A model generated the notes under the pieces. The model saw nothing but the letters and a program-made list of their open reading frames with translations. It searched no databases and was not told where the DNA came from. The position numbers and the translations under genes were made by a program. This document shows, piece by piece, positions 34,291 through 48,488 of a stretch of DNA of 64,000 nucleotides; the first letter of the stretch is position 1, and each line of letters starts with the position of its first letter. Source of the DNA: Hydractinia symbiolongicarpus (taxonomy: Eukaryota; Cnidaria; Hydrozoa; Anthoathecata; Hydractiniidae); NCBI RefSeq assembly GCF_029227915.1, contig NC_079886.1:27072501-27136500 (forward strand). Direction: 5' to 3'.

Positions 34291-37129
34291 GGGAAATGAG
34301 TTTACTCCCTGGGTACTTTCTTTGTATACTTTTGACTATACGGGCCGAGTCCTGGATTTACGGGAAATTGCGGGTTTTCGTTTGCCGGCGATTAAACTCC
34401 TTTTATTCAGCGTCTCATCAAAAATGAAATCGTTTTTGAAAACTACAAGTCTTATGCGTTTTAGTGGTGAAAAAAATAATTTAAAAAATCGTTCGGGAAA
34501 TGGGTTTACTCCTGGGTACTTTGTTTGTATACATTCGACTATACGGGCCGATTCCAGGATATACGGGAAATCGCGGGTTTTCGTTTGCCGGCGATTAAAC
34601 TCTTTTTAATCAGCGTCTCATCAAAAATGAAATCATTTTTAAAAACTAAAAGTCTCATGCGTTTTAGTGGTGAAAAAATAATTTAAAGAATCGTTCGGTA
34701 AATGAGTTTACTCCCTGGGTACTTTCTTTGTATACATTTGATTATACGGGCCAAGCCCGGGATTTACGGGAAATCGCGGGTTTTCGTTTACCGGCGATTA
34801 AATTTCTTTTATTCAGCGTCTCATCAAAAATGAAATCATTTTAGAAAACTACAAGTCTCATGCGTTTTAGTGGTGAAAAAATAATTTAAAAAATCGTTCG
34901 GGAAATGAGTTCACTCCCTGCGTACTTTCTTTGTATACTTTTGACTATACGGGCCGAATCTGGGATTTACGGGAATTCGCAGGTTTTCGTTTGCCTGAGA
35001 TTAAACTCCTTTTATTTAGCGTCTCATCAAGAATGAAATCGTTTTTAAAAACTACAAGTCTTATGCGTTTTAGTGGTAAAAAATTAATTTAAAAAATCGT
35101 GCGGGAAATGAGTTTACTCCCAGTTTACTTTCTTTGTATACATTCCACTATACGGGTCAAGCCCGGGATTTACGGCAAATCGCGGGTTTTCGTTTGCTGG
35201 CGATTAAACTACTTTTATTCAGCGTCTCATCAAATATGAAATCATTTTTGAAAACTAAAAGTCTCATGCGTTTTAGTGGTGAAAAAATAATTTAAAGAAT
35301 CGTTTGGGAAATGAGTTTACTCCCTGGGTACTTTCTTTGTATACTTTTCACTGTACGGGCCGAGTCCGTGATATACGGAAAATCGCGGGTTTTCGTTTGC
35401 CGGAGATTAAACTCCTTTTATTCAGCGTCTCATCAAGAATGAAATCGTTTTTGAAAACTACAAATCTTATGCGTTTTAGTAGTAAAAAATTAATTTAAAA
35501 ATCGTTCGGGAAATGAGTTTACTCCCAGCTTACTTTCTTCGTATAAATTCGACTATATGGGTCAAGCCCGGGATTTACGGGAACTCTCGGGTTTTCGTTT
35601 GCCGGCGATTAAACTCCTTTTATTAAGCGTCTCATCAAAAATGAAATCATTTTTGAAAACTACAAGTCTCATGCGTTTTAGTGGTGAAAAAATAATTTAA
35701 AGAATCGTTCGGGAAATGAGTTCACTCCCTGCGTACTTTCTTTGTATACTCTTGACTATACGGGCCGAATCTGGGATTTACGGGAAATCGCAGGTTTTCG
35801 TTTGCCTGAGATTAAACTCCTTTTATTTAGCGTCTCATCAAGAATGAAATCGTTTTTAAAAACTACAAGTCTTATGCGTTTTAGTGGTAAAAAATTAATT
35901 TAAAAAATCGTGCGGGAAATGAGTTTACTCCCAGTTTACTTTCTTTGTATACATTCCACTATACGGGTCAAGCCCGGGATTTACGGCAAATCGCGGGTTT
36001 TCGTTTGCCGGCGATTAAACTACTTTTATTCAGCGTCTCATCAAAAACGAAATCATTATTGAAAACTACAAGTCTCATGCGTTTTAGTGGTAAAAAAATA
36101 ATTTAAAAAATCGTTCGGGAAATGAGTTTACTCCCAGTTTACTTTCTTTGTATACATTCCACTATACGGGTCAAGCCCGGGATTTACGGGAACTCTCGGG
36201 TTTTCGTTTGCCGGCGATTAAACTGCTTTTAATCAGCGTCTCATCAAAAATGAAATCATTTTTGAAAACTACAAGTCTCATGCGTTTTAGTGGTGAAAAA
36301 ATAATTTAAAAATTCGTTCGGGAAATGAGTTTACTCCTGGGTACTTTCTTTGTATACATTCGACTATACAGGCCGATTCCAGGATATACGGGAAATCGCG
36401 GGTTTTCGTTTGCCGGCGATTAAACTCCTTTTATTCAGCGTCTCATCAAAAATAAAATCATTTTTAAAAACTACAAGTCTCATGCGTTTTAATGGTGAAA
36501 AAATAATTTAAAGAATTGTTCGGGAAATGAGTTTACTCCCAGTTTACTTTCTTTGTATACATTCCACTATACGGGTCAAGCCCGGGATTTACGGCAAATC
36601 GCGGGTTTTCGTTTGCCGGCGATTAAACTACTTTTATTCAGCGTCTCATCAAATATGAAATCATTTTTGAAAACTACAAGTCTCATGCGTTTTAGTGGTA
36701 AAAAATTAATTTAAAAAATCGTTCGGGAAATGAGTTTACTTCCAGTTTACTTTCTTTGTATACATTCCACTATACGGGTCAAGCCCGGGATTTACGGGAA
36801 CTCTCGGGTTTTCGTTTGCCGGCGATTAAACTCCTTTTATTCAGCGTCTCATCAAAAATGAAATCATTTTTGAAAACTACAAGTCTCATGCGTTTTAGTG
36901 GTGAAAAAATAATTTAAAAAATCGTTCGGGAAATGAGTTTACTCCTGGGTACTTTCTTTGTATACATTCGACTATACGGGCCGATTCCAGGATATACGGG
37001 AAATCGCGGGTTTTCGTTTGCCGGCGATTAAACACCTTTTATTCAGCGTCTCATCAAAAATGAAATCATTTTTAAAAACTACAAGTCTCATGCGTTTTAA
37101 TGGTGAAAAAATAATTTAAAGAATCGTTC
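34291..37129 (+). repeat. 14-mer HOR, copy 1 (2839 bp)
   Basis: M N O Q G H' I' Q G R L G R L, starts 34291, 34495, 34697, 34900, 35103, 35306, 35508, 35711, 35914, 36117, 36320, 36522, 36725, 36928. The L monomers at 34089 and 36928, each just before an M, both carry AAACACCTTTT. Confidence 0.87.
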
Positions 37130-38752
37130 GGGAAATGAGTTTACTCCCTGGGTACTTTCTTTGTATACTTTTGACTATACGGGCCGAGTCCTGGATTTAC
37201 GGGAAATTGCGGGTTTTCGTTTGCCGGCGATTAAACTCCTTTTATTCAGCGTCTCATCAAAAATGAAATCGTTTTTGAAAACTACAAGTCTTATGCGTTT
37301 TAGTGGTGAAAAAAATAATTTAAAAAATCGTTCGGGAAATGGGTTTACTCCTGGGTACTTTCTTTGTATACATTCGACTATACGGGCCGATTCCAGGATA
37401 TACGGGAAATCGCGGGTTTTCGTTTGCCGGCGATTAAACTCTTTTTAATCAGCGTCTCATCAAAAATGAAATCATTTTTAAAAACTAAAAGTCTCATGCG
37501 TTTTAGTGGTGAAAAAATAATTTAAAGAATCGTTCGGGAAATGAGTTTACTCCCTGGGTACTTTCTTTGTATACATTTGATTATACGGGCCAAGCCCGGG
37601 ATTTATGGGAAATCGCGGGTTTTCGTTTACCGGCGATTAAATTTCTTTTATTCAGCGTCTCATCAAAAATGAAATCATTTTTGAAAACTACAAGTCTCAT
37701 GCGTTTTAGTGGTGAAAAAATAATTTAAAAAATCGTTCGGGAAATGAGTTCACTCCCTGCGTACTTTCTTTGTATACTTTTGACTATACGGGCCGAATCT
37801 GGGATTTACGGGAAATCGCAGGTTTTCGTTTGCCTGAGATTAAACTCCTTTTATTTAGCGTCTCATCAAGAATGAAATCGTTTTTAAAAACTACAAGTCT
37901 TATGCGTTTTAGTGGTAAAAAATTAATTTAAAAAATCGTGCGGGAAATGAGTTTACTCCCAGTTTACTTTCTTTGTATACATTCCACTATACGGGTCAAG
38001 CCCGGGATTTACGGCAAATCGCGGGTTTTCGTTTGCTGGCGATTAAACTACTTTTATTCAGCGTCTCATCAAATATGAAATCATTTTTGAAAACTAAAAG
38101 TCTCATGCGTTTTAGTGGTGAAAAAATAATTTAAAGAATCGTTTGGGAAATGAGTTTATTCCCTGGGTACTTTCTTTGTATACTTTTCACTGTACGGGCC
38201 GAGTCCGTGATATACGGAAAATCGCGGGTTTTCGTTTGCCGGAGATTAAACTCCTTTTATTCAGCGTCTCATCAAGAATGAAATCGTTTTTGAAAACTAC
38301 AAATCTTATGCGTTTTAGTAGTAAAAAATTAATTTAAAAATCGTTCGGGAAATGAGTTTACTCCCAGTTTACTTTCTTCGTATAAATTCCACTATATGGG
38401 TCAAGCCCGGGATTTACGGGAACTCTCGGGTTTTCGTTTGCCGGCGATTAAACTCCTTTTATTCAGCGTCTCATCAAAAATGAAATCATTTTTGAAAACT
38501 ACAAGTCTCATGCGTTTTAGTGGTGAAAAAATAATTTAAAGAATCGTTCGGGAAATGAGTTCACTCCCTGCGTACTTTCTTTGTATACTTTTGACTATAC
38601 AAGCCGAATCTGGGATTTACGGGAAATCGCAGGTTTTCGTTTGCCTGAGATTAAACTCCTTTTATTTAGCGTCTTATCAAGAATGAAATCGTTTTTAAAA
38701 ACTACAAGTCTTATGCGTTTTAGTGGTAAAAAATTAATTTAAAAAATCGTGC
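37130..38752 (+). repeat. 14-mer HOR, copy 2, first 8 monomers
   Basis: M N O Q G H' I' Q at +2839 bp from copy 1. Both G copies at 35103 and 37942 share TTTGCTGGCG. The match ends where a G/A hybrid (38753-38955) leads into B C D E. Confidence 0.85.
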
Positions 38753-41589
38753 GGGAAATGAGTTTACTCCCAGTTTACTTTCTTTGTATACATTCCACTA
38801 TACGGGTCAAGCCCGGGATTTACGGCAAATCGCGGGTTTTCGTTTGCCGGCGATTAAACTCCTTTTATTCAGCGTCTCATCATAAACGAAGTCATTATTG
38901 AAAACTACAAGTCTCATGCGTTTTAGTGGTAAAAAATTAATTTAAAAAATCATTAGGGAAATGAGTTTACTCCCAGTTTACTTTCTTTGTATACATTCGA
39001 CTATACGGGTAAAGCCCGGGATTTACGGCAAATCGCGGGTTTTCGTTTGCCGGCGATTAAACTCCTTTTATTCAGCGTCTCAACAAAAATGAAATCATTT
39101 TTGAAAACTAAAAGTCTCATGCGTTTTAGTGGTGAAAAAATAATTTAAAGAATCGTTTGGGAAATGAGTTCACTCCCTGCGTACTTTCTTTGTATACTTT
39201 TGACTATACGGGCCGAATCTGGGATTTACGGGAAATCGTAGTTTTTCGTTTGCCGGAGATTAAACTCCTTTTATTCAGCGTCTCATCAAGAATGAAATCG
39301 TTTTTGAAAACTACAAGTCTTATGCGTTTTAGTGGTAAAAAATTAATTTAAAAAATCGTTCGGGAAATGAGTTTACTCCCAGTTTACTTTCTTCGTATAA
39401 ATTCGACTATACGGGTCAAGCCCGGGATTTACGGGAACTCTCGGGATTTCGTTTGCCGGCGATTAAACTTCTTTTATTCAGCGTCTCATCAAAAATGAAA
39501 TCATTTTTAAAAACTACAAGTCTCATGCGTTTTAGTGGTAAAGAAATAATTTAAAAAATCGTTCGGGAAATGAGTTTACTCCCTGGGTAATTTCTTTGTA
39601 TACATTCGACCATACGGCCAAGCCCAGGATTTACGGGAAATCGCGGGTTTTCGTTTGCCGGCGATTAAACTCCTTTTATTTAGCGTCTCATCAAAAACGA
39701 AATCATTTTTGAAAACTACAAGTCTCATGCGTTTTAGTGGTGAAAAATAATTTAAAGAATCGTTCGGGAAATGAGTTTACTCCCAGTTTACTTTCTTCGT
39801 ATAAATTCGACTATATGGGTCAAGCCCGGGATTTACGGGAACTCTCGGGTTTTCGTTTGCCGGCGATTAAACTCCTTTTATTCAGCGTCTCATCAAAAAT
39901 GAAATCATTTTTGAAAACTACAAGTCTCATGCGTTTTAGTGGTGAAAAAATAATTTAAAGAATCGTTCGGGAAATGAGTTCACTCCCTGCGTACTTTCTT
40001 TGTATACTTTTGACTATACGGGCCGAATCTGGGATTTACGGGAAATCGCAGGTTTTCGTTTGCCTGAGATTAAACTCCTTTTATTTAGCGTCTCATCAAA
40101 AACGAAATCATTTTTGAAAACTACAAGTCTCATGCGTTTTAGTGGTGAAAAATAATTTAAAGAATCGTTCGGGAAATGAGTTTACTCCCAGTTTACTTTC
40201 TTCGTATAAATTCGACTATATGGGTCAAGCCCGGGATTTACGGGAACTCTCGGGTTTTCGTTTGCCGGCGATTAAACTCCTTTTATTCAGCGTCTCATCA
40301 AAAATGAAATCATTTTTGAAAACTACAAGTCTCATGCGTTTTAGTGGTGAAAAAATAATTTAAAGAATCGTTCGGGAAATGAGTTCACTCCCTGCGTACT
40401 TTCTTTGTATACTTTTGACTATACGGGCCGAATCTGGGATTTACGGGAAATCGCAGGTTTTCGTTTGCCTGAGATTAAACTCCTTTTATTTAGCGTCTCA
40501 TCAAGAATGAAATCGTTTTTAAAAACTACAAGTCTTATGCGTTTTAGTGGTAAAAAATTAATTTAAAAAATCGTGCGGGAAATGAGTTTACTCCCAGTTT
40601 ACTTTCTTTGTATACATTCCACTATACGGGTCAAGCCCGGGATTTACGGCAAATCGCGGGTTTTCGTTTGCCGGCGATTAAACTACTTTTATTCAGCGTC
40701 TCATCAAATATGAAATCATTTTTGAAAACTACAAGTCTCATGCGTTTTAGTGGTAAAAAAATAATTTAAAAAATCGTTCGGGAAATGAGTTTACTCCTGG
40801 GTACTTTCTTTGTATACATTCGACTATATGGGCCGATTCCAGGATATACGGGAAATCGCGGGTTTTCGTTTGCCGGCGATTAAACTCCTTTTATTCAGCG
40901 TCTCATCAAAAATAAAATCATTTTTAAAAACTACAAGTCTCATGCGTTTTAATGGTGAAAAAATAATTTAAAGAATCGTTCGGGAAATGAGTTTACTCCC
41001 AGTTTACTTTCTTTGTATACATTCCACTATACGGGTCAAGCCCGGGATTTACGGCAAATCGCGGGTTTTCGTTTGCCGGCGATTAAACTACTTTTATTCA
41101 GCGTCTCATCAAATATGAAATCATTTTTGAAAACTACAAGTCTCATGCGTTTTAGTGGTAAAAAATTAATTTAAAAAATCGTTCGGGAAATGAGTTTACT
41201 CCCAGTTTACTTTCTTTGTATACATTCCACTATACGGGTCAAGCCCGGGATTTACGGGAACTCTCGGGTTTTCGTTTGCCGGCGATTAAACTCCTTTTAT
41301 TCAGCGTCTCATCAAAAATGAAATCATTTTTGAAAACTACAAGTCTCATGCGTTTTAGTGGTGAAAAAATAATTTAAAAAATCGTTCGGGAAATGAGTTT
41401 ACTTCTGGGTACTTTCTTTGTATACATTCGACTATACGGGCCGATTCCAGGATATACGGGAAATCGCGGGTTTTCGTTTGCGGGCGATTAAACACCTTTT
41501 ATTCAGCGTCTCATCAAAAATGAAATCATTTTTAAAAACTACAAGTCTCATGCGTTTTAATGGTGAAAAAATAATTTAAAGAATCGTTC
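38753..41589 (+). repeat. Mixed stretch with cassette remnant and I'-Q dimer duplication
   Basis: G/A, B, C, D, E at 38753-39765, then I' Q/E at 39766-40170 and I' Q at 40171-40576 (405-bp dimer repeat), then G'' L G'' R L to 41589. The first Q has an E-type five-A tail (TCAAAAACG and GGTGAAAAATAATTT), which recreates the junction that precedes I'. Confidence 0.83.
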
Positions 41590-44500
41590 GGGAAATGAGT
41601 TTACTCCCTGGGTACTTTCTTTGTATACTTTTGACTATACGGGCCGAGTCCTGGATTTACGGGAAATTGCGGGTTTTCGTTTGCCGGCGATTAAACTCCT
41701 TTTATTCAGCGTCTCATCAAAAATGAAATCGTTTTTGAAAACTACAAGTCTTATGCGTTTTAGTGGTGAAAAAAATAATTTAAAAAATCGTTCGGGAAAT
41801 GGGTTTACTCCTGGGTACTTTGTTTGTATACATTCGACTATACGGGCCGATTCCAGGATATACGGGAAATCGCGGGTTTTCGTTTGCCGGCGATTAAACT
41901 CTTTTTAATCAGCGTCTCATCAAAAATGAAATCATTTTTAAAAACTAAAAGTCTCATGCGTTTTAGTGGTGAAAAAATAATTTAAAGAATCGTTCGGGAA
42001 ATGAGTTTACTCCCTGGGTACTTTCTTTGTATACATTTGATTATACGGGCCAAGCCCGGGATTTACGGGAAATCGCGGGTTTTCGTTTACCGGCGATTAA
42101 ATTTCTTTTATTCAGCGTCTCATCAAAAATGAATCCATTTTTGAAAACTACAAGTCTCATGCGTTTTAGTGGTGAAAAAATAATTTAAAAAATCGTTCGG
42201 GAAATGAGTTCACTCCCTGCGTACTTTCTTTGTATACTTTTGACTATACGGGCCGAATCTGGGATTTACGGGAAATCGCAGGTTTTCGTTTGCCTGAGAT
42301 TAAACTCCTTTTATTTAGCGTCTCATCAAGAATGAAATCGTTTTTAAAAACTACAAGTCTTATGCCTTTTAGTGGTAAAAAATTAATTTAAAAAATCGTG
42401 CGGGAAATGAGTTTACTCCCAGTTTACTTTCTTTGTATACATTCCACTATACGGGTCAAGCCCGGGATTTACGGCAAATCGCGGGTTTTCGTTTGCCGGC
42501 GATTAAACTACTTTTATTCAGCGTCTCATCAAATATGAAATCATTTTTGAAAACTAAAAGTCTCATGCGTTTTAGTGGTGAAAAAATAATTTAAAGAATC
42601 GTTTGGGAAATGAGTTTACTCCCTGGGTACTTTCTTTGTATACTTTTCACTGTACGGGCCGAGTCCGTGATATACGGAAAATCGCGGGTTTTCGTTTGCC
42701 GGAGATTAAACTCCTTTTATTCAGCGTCTCATCAAGAATGAAATCGTTTTTGAAAACTACAAATCTTATGCGTTTTAGTAGTAAAAAATTAATTAAAAAA
42801 TCGTTCGGGAAATGAGTTTACTCCCAGTTTACTTTCTTCGTATAAATTCGACTATATGGGTCAAGCCCGGGATTTACGGGAACTCTCGGGTTTTCGTTTG
42901 CCGGCGATTAAACTCCTTTTATTCAGCGTCTCATCAAAAATGAAATCATTTTTGAAAACTACAAGTCTCATGCGTTTTAGTGGTGAAAAAATAATTTAAA
43001 GAATCGTTCGGGAAATGAGTTCACTCCCTGCGTACTTTCTTTGTATACTTTTGACTATACGGGCCGAATCTGGGATTTACGGGAAATCGCAGGTTTTCGT
43101 TTGCCTGAGATTAAACTCCTTTTATTTAGCGTCTCATCAAGAATGAAATCGTTTTTAAAAACTACAAGTCTTATGCGTTTTAGTGGTAAAAAATTAATTT
43201 AAAAAATCGTGCGGGAAATGAGTTTACTCCCAGTTTACTTTCTTTGTATACATTCCACTATACGGGTCAAGCCCGGGATTTACGGCAAATCGCGGGTTTT
43301 CGTTTGCCGGCGATTAAACTACTTTTATTCAGCGTCTCATCAAAAATGAAATCATTTTTGAAAACTACAAGTCTCATGCGTTTTAGTGGTGAAAAAATAA
43401 TTTAAAAAATTGTTCGGGAAATGAGTTTACTCCCAGTTTACTTTCTTTGTATACTTTTTGACTATACGGGCCGAATCTGGGATTTACGGGAAATCGCGGG
43501 TTTTCGTTTGCCGGAGATTGAACTCCTTTTATTCAGCGTCTCATCAAAAATGAAATCGTTTTTGAAAACTACAAGTCTCATGCGTTTTAGTGGTGATAAA
43601 ATAATTTAAAAAATTGTTCGGGAAATGAGTTTACTCCCAGTTTACTTTCTTTGTATACATTCGACTATACGGGTCAAGCCCGGGATTTACGGGAAATCGC
43701 GGGTTTTCGTTTGCCGGCGATTAAACTCCTTTTATTAAGCGTCTCATCATAAACGAAATCATTATTGAAAACTACAAGTCTCATGCGTTTTAGTGGTAAA
43801 AAATTAATTTAAAAAATCGTTAGGGAATTGAGTTTACTCCCAGTTTACTTTCTTTGTATACATTCGACTATACGGGTCAAGCCCGGGATTTACGGCAAAT
43901 CGCGGGTTTTCGTTTGCCGGCGATTAAACTCCTTTTATTCAGCGTCTCAACAAAAATGAAATCATTTTTGAAAACTAAAAGTCTCATGCGTTTTAGTGGT
44001 GAAAAAATAATTTAAAGAATCGTTCGGGAAATTAGTTTACTCCCAGTTTACTTTCTTTGTATACATTCCACTATACGGGTCAAGCCCGGGATTTACGGCA
44101 AATCGCGGGTTTTCGTTTGCCGGCGATTAAACTACTTTTATTCAGCGTCTCATCAAATATGAAATCATTTTTGAAAACTACAAGTCTCATGCGTTTTAGT
44201 GGTAAAAAATTAATTTAAAAAATCGTTCGGGAAATGAGTTTACTCCCAGTTTACTTTCTTTGTATACATTCCACTATACGGGTCAAGCCCGGGATTTACG
44301 GGAACTCTCGGGTTTTCGTTTGCCGGCGATTAAACTCCTTTTATTCAGCGTCTCATCAAAAATGAAATCATTTTTGAAAACTACAAGTCTCATGCGTTTT
44401 AGTGGTGAAAAAATAATTTAAAAAATCGTTCGGGAAATGAGTTTACTCCTGGGTACTTTCTTTGTATACATTCGACTATACGGGCCGATTCCAGGATATA

Positions 44501-44633
44501 CGGGAAATCGCGGGTTTTCGTTTGCGGGCGATTAAACACCTTTTATTCAGCGTCTCATCAAAAATGAAATCATTTTTAAAAACTACAAGTCTCATGCGTT
44601 TTAATGGTGAAAAAATAATTTAAAGAATCGTTC
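41590..44633 (+). repeat. 15-mer HOR, copy 1 (3044 bp)
   Basis: M N O Q G H' I' Q G J' A B G'' R L. Shared markers with the next copy: GAATCCATTTTTG in O, AATTAATTAAAAAATCG tail in H', TACTTTGTTTGTATAC in N. The H' tail change extends that monomer's sense frame to 70 codons (42603-42815). Confidence 0.9.
44229..44431 (+). repeat. Representative monomer subtype R (203 bp)
   Basis: G-like head (ATTCCACTATACGGGTC) joined to an I-like core (GGGAACTCTCGGG) and canonical tail. Found at 31859, 33278, 33886, 36117, 36725, 41185, 44229, 48489, 48894 and 49502, usually between a G'' and an L. Confidence 0.86.
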
Positions 44634-47473
44634 GGGAAATGAGTTTACTCCCTGGGTACTTTCTTTGTATACTTTTGACTATACGGGCCGAGTCCTGGAT
44701 TTACGGGAAATTGCGGGTTTTCGTTTGCCGGCGATTAAACTCCTTTTATTCAGCGTCTCATCAAAAATGAAATCGTTTTTGAAAACTACAAGTCTTATGC
44801 GTTTTAGTGGTGAAAAAAATAATTTAAAAAATCGTTCGGGAAATGGGTTTACTCCTGGGTACTTTGTTTGTATACATTCGACTATACGGGCCGATTCCAG
44901 GATATACGGGAAATCGCGGGTTTTCGTTTGCCGGCGATTAAACTCTTTTTAATCAGCGTCTCATCAAAAATGAAATCATTTTTAAAAACTAAAAGTCCCA
45001 TGCGTTTTAGTGGTGAAAAAATAATTTAAAGAATCGTTCGGGAAATGAGTTTACTCCCTGGGTACTTTCTTTGTATACATTTGATTATACGGGCCAAGCC
45101 CGGGATTTACGGGAAATCGCGGGTTTTCGTTTACCGGCGATTAAATTTCTTTTATTCAGCGTCTCATCAAAAATGAATCCATTTTTGAAAACTACAAGTC
45201 TCATGCGTTTTAGTGGTGAAAAAATAATTTAAAAAATCGTTCGGGAAATGAGTTCACTCCCTGCGTACTTTCTTTGTATACTTTTGACTATACGGGCCGA
45301 ATCTGGGATTTACGGGAAATCGCAGGTTTTCGTTTGCCTGAGATTAAACTCCTTTTATTTAGCGTCTCATCAAGAATGAAATCGTTTTTAAAAACTACAA
45401 GTCTTATGCGTTTTAGTGGTAAAAAATTAATTTAAAAAATCGTGCGGGAAATGAGTTTACTCCCAGTTTACTTTCTTTGTATACATTCCACTATACGGGT
45501 CAAGCCCGGGATTTACGGCAAATCGCGGGTTTTCGTTTGCCGGCGATTAAACTACTTTTATTCAGCGTCTCATCAAATATGAAATCATTTTTGAAAACTA
45601 AAAGTCTCATGCGTTTTAGTGGTGAAAAAATAATTTAAAGAATCGTTTGGGAAATGAGTTTACTCCCTGGGTACTTTCTTTGTATACTTTTCACTGTACG
45701 GGCCGAGTCCGTGATATACGGAAAATCGCGGGTTTTCGTTTGCCGGAGATTAAACTCCTTTTATTCAGCGTCTCATCAAGAATGAAATCGTTTTTGAAAA
45801 CTACAAATCTTATGCGTTTTAGTAGTAAAAAATTAATTAAAAAATCGTTCGGGAAATGAGTTTACTCCCAGTTTACTTTCTTCGTATAAATTCGACTATA
45901 TGGGTCAAGCCCGGGATTTACGGGAACTCTCGGGTTTTCGTTTGCCGGCGATTAAACTCCTTTTATTCAGCGTCTCATCAAAAATGAAATCATTTTTGAA
46001 AACTACAAGTCTCATGCGTTTTAGTGGTGAAAAAATAATTTAAAGAATCGTTCGGGAAATGAGTTCACTCCCTGCGTACTTTCTTTGTATACTTTTGACT
46101 ATACGGGCCGAATCTGGGATTTACGGGAAATCGCAGGTTTTCGTTTGCCTGAGATTAAACTCCTTTTATTTAGCGTCTCATCAAGAATGAAATCGTTTTT
46201 AAAAACTACAAGTCTTATGCGTTTTAGTGGTAAAAAATTAATTTAAAAAATCGTGCGGGAAATGAGTTTACTCCCAGTTTACTTTCTTTGTATACATTCC
46301 ACTATACGGATCAAGCCCGGGATTTACGGCAAATCGCGGGTTTTCGTTTGCCGGCGATTAAACTACTTTTATTCAGCGTCTCATCAAAAATGAAATCATT
46401 TTTGAAAACTACAAGTCTCATGCGTTTTAGTGGTGAAAAAATAATTTAAAAAATTGTTCGGGAAATGAGTTTACTCCCAGTTTACTTTCTTTGTATACAT
46501 TCCACTATACGGGTCAAGCCCGGGATTTACGGCAAATCGCGGGTTTTCGTTTGCCGGCGATTAAACTACTTTTATTCAGCGTCTCATCAAATATGAAATC
46601 ATTTTTGAAAACTAAAAGTCTCATGCGTTTTAGTGGTGAAAAAATAATTTAAAGAATCGTTTGGGAAATGAGTTTACTCCCTGGGTACTTTCTTTGTATA
46701 CTTTTCACTGTACGGGCCGAGTCCGTGATATACGGAAAATCGCGGGTTTTCGTTTGCCGGAGATTAAACTCCTTTTATTCAGCGTCTCATCAAGAATGAA
46801 ATCGTTTTTGAAAACTACAAATCTTATGCGTTTTAGTAGTAAAAAATTAATTAAAAAATCGTTCGGGAAATGAGTTTACTCCCAGTTTACTTTCTTCGTA
46901 TAAATTCGACTATATGGGTCAAGCCCGGGATTTACGGGAACTCTCGGGTTTTCGTTTGCCGGCGATTAAACTCCTTTTATTCAGCGTCTCATCAAAAATG
47001 AAATCATTTTTGAAAACTACAAGTCTCATGCGTTTTAGTGGTGAAAAAATAATTTAAAGAATCGTTCGGGAAATGAGTTCACTCCCTGCGTACTTTCTTT
47101 GTATACTTTTGAGTATACGGGCCGAATCTGGGATTTACGGGAAATCGCAGGTTTTCGTTTGCCTGAGATTAAACTCCTTTTATTTAGCGTCTCATCAAGA
47201 ATGAAATCGTTTTTAAAAACTACAAGTCTTATGCGTTTTAGTGGTAAAAAATTAATTTAAAAAATCGTGCGGGAAATGAGTTTACTCCCAGTTTACTTTC
47301 TTTGTATACATTCCACTATACGGGTCAAGCCCGGGATTTACGGCAAATCGCGGGTTTTCGTTTGCCGGCGATTAAACTACTTTTATTCAGCGTCTCATCA
47401 AAAATGAAATCATTTTTGAAAACTACAAGTCTCATGCGTTTTAGTGGTGAAAAAATAATTTAAAAAATTGTTC
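44634..47473 (+). repeat. 15-mer HOR, copy 2, with nested 5-mer duplication
   Basis: Starts as copy 1 at +3044 bp. G H' I' Q G at 45446-46459 is duplicated at 46460-47473 (1014 bp each). The following J' A B run (47474-48083) stands at +4058 bp from 43416, which is 3044 + 1014. Confidence 0.9.
45243..45445 (+). repeat. Representative monomer subtype Q (203 bp)
   Basis: A C-like head (GAGTTCACTCCCTGCG, TATACTTTTGAC, CCGAATCTGGG) with an F-like body (ATCGCAGG, TTGCCTGAGATT, TTTATTTAGC) and tail ending CGTGC. Q appears first at 31453 and is frequent to the end of the window. I saw none left of 31 kb. Confidence 0.86.
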
Positions 47474-48488
47474 GGGAAATGAGTTTACTCCCAGTTTACT
47501 TTCTTTGTATACTTTTTGACTATACGGGCCGAATCTGGGATTTACGGGAAATCGCGGGTTTTCGTTTGCCGGAGATTGAACTCCTTTTATTCAGCGTCTC
47601 ATCAAAAATGAAATCGTTTTTGAAAACTACAAGTCTCATGCGTTTTAGTGGTGATAAAATAATTTAAAAAATTGTTCGGGAAATGAGTTTACTCCCAGTT
47701 TACTTTCTTTGTATACATTCGACTATACGGGTCAAGCCCGGGATTTACGGGAAATCGCGGGTTTTCGTTTGCCGGCGATTAAACTCCTTTTATTAAGCGT
47801 CTCATCATAAACGAAATCATTATTGAAAACTACAAGTCTCATGCGTTTTAGTGGTAAAAAATTAATTTAAAAAATCGTTAGGGAATTGAGTTTACTCCCA
47901 GTTTACTTTCTTTGTATACATTCGACTATACGGATCAAGCCCGGGATTTACGGCAAATCGCGGGTTTTCGTTTGCCGGCGATTAAACTCCTTTTATTCAG
48001 CGTCTCAACAAAAATGAAATCATTTTTGAAAACTAAAAGTCTCATGCGTTTTAGTGGTGAAAAAATAATTTAAAGAATCGTTTGGGAAATGAGTTCACTC
48101 CCTGCGTACTTTCTTTGTATACTTTTGACTATACGGGCCGAATCTGGGATTTACGGGAAATCGTAGTTTTTCGTTTGCCGGAGATTAAACTCCTTTTATT
48201 TAGCGTCTCATCAAGAATGAAATCGTTTTTGAAAACTACAAATCTTATGCGTTTTAGTAGTAAAAAATTAATTTAAAAATCGTTCGGGAAATGAGTTTAC
48301 TCCCAGTTTACTTTCTTCGTATAAATTCGACTATATGGGTCAAGCCCGGGATTTACGGGAACTCTCGGGTTTTTGTTTGCCGGCGATTAAACTCCTTTTA
48401 TTCAGCGTCTCATCAAAAATGAAATCATTTTTGAAAACTACAAGTCTCATGCGTTTTAGTGGTAAAAAAATAATTTAAAAAATCGTTC

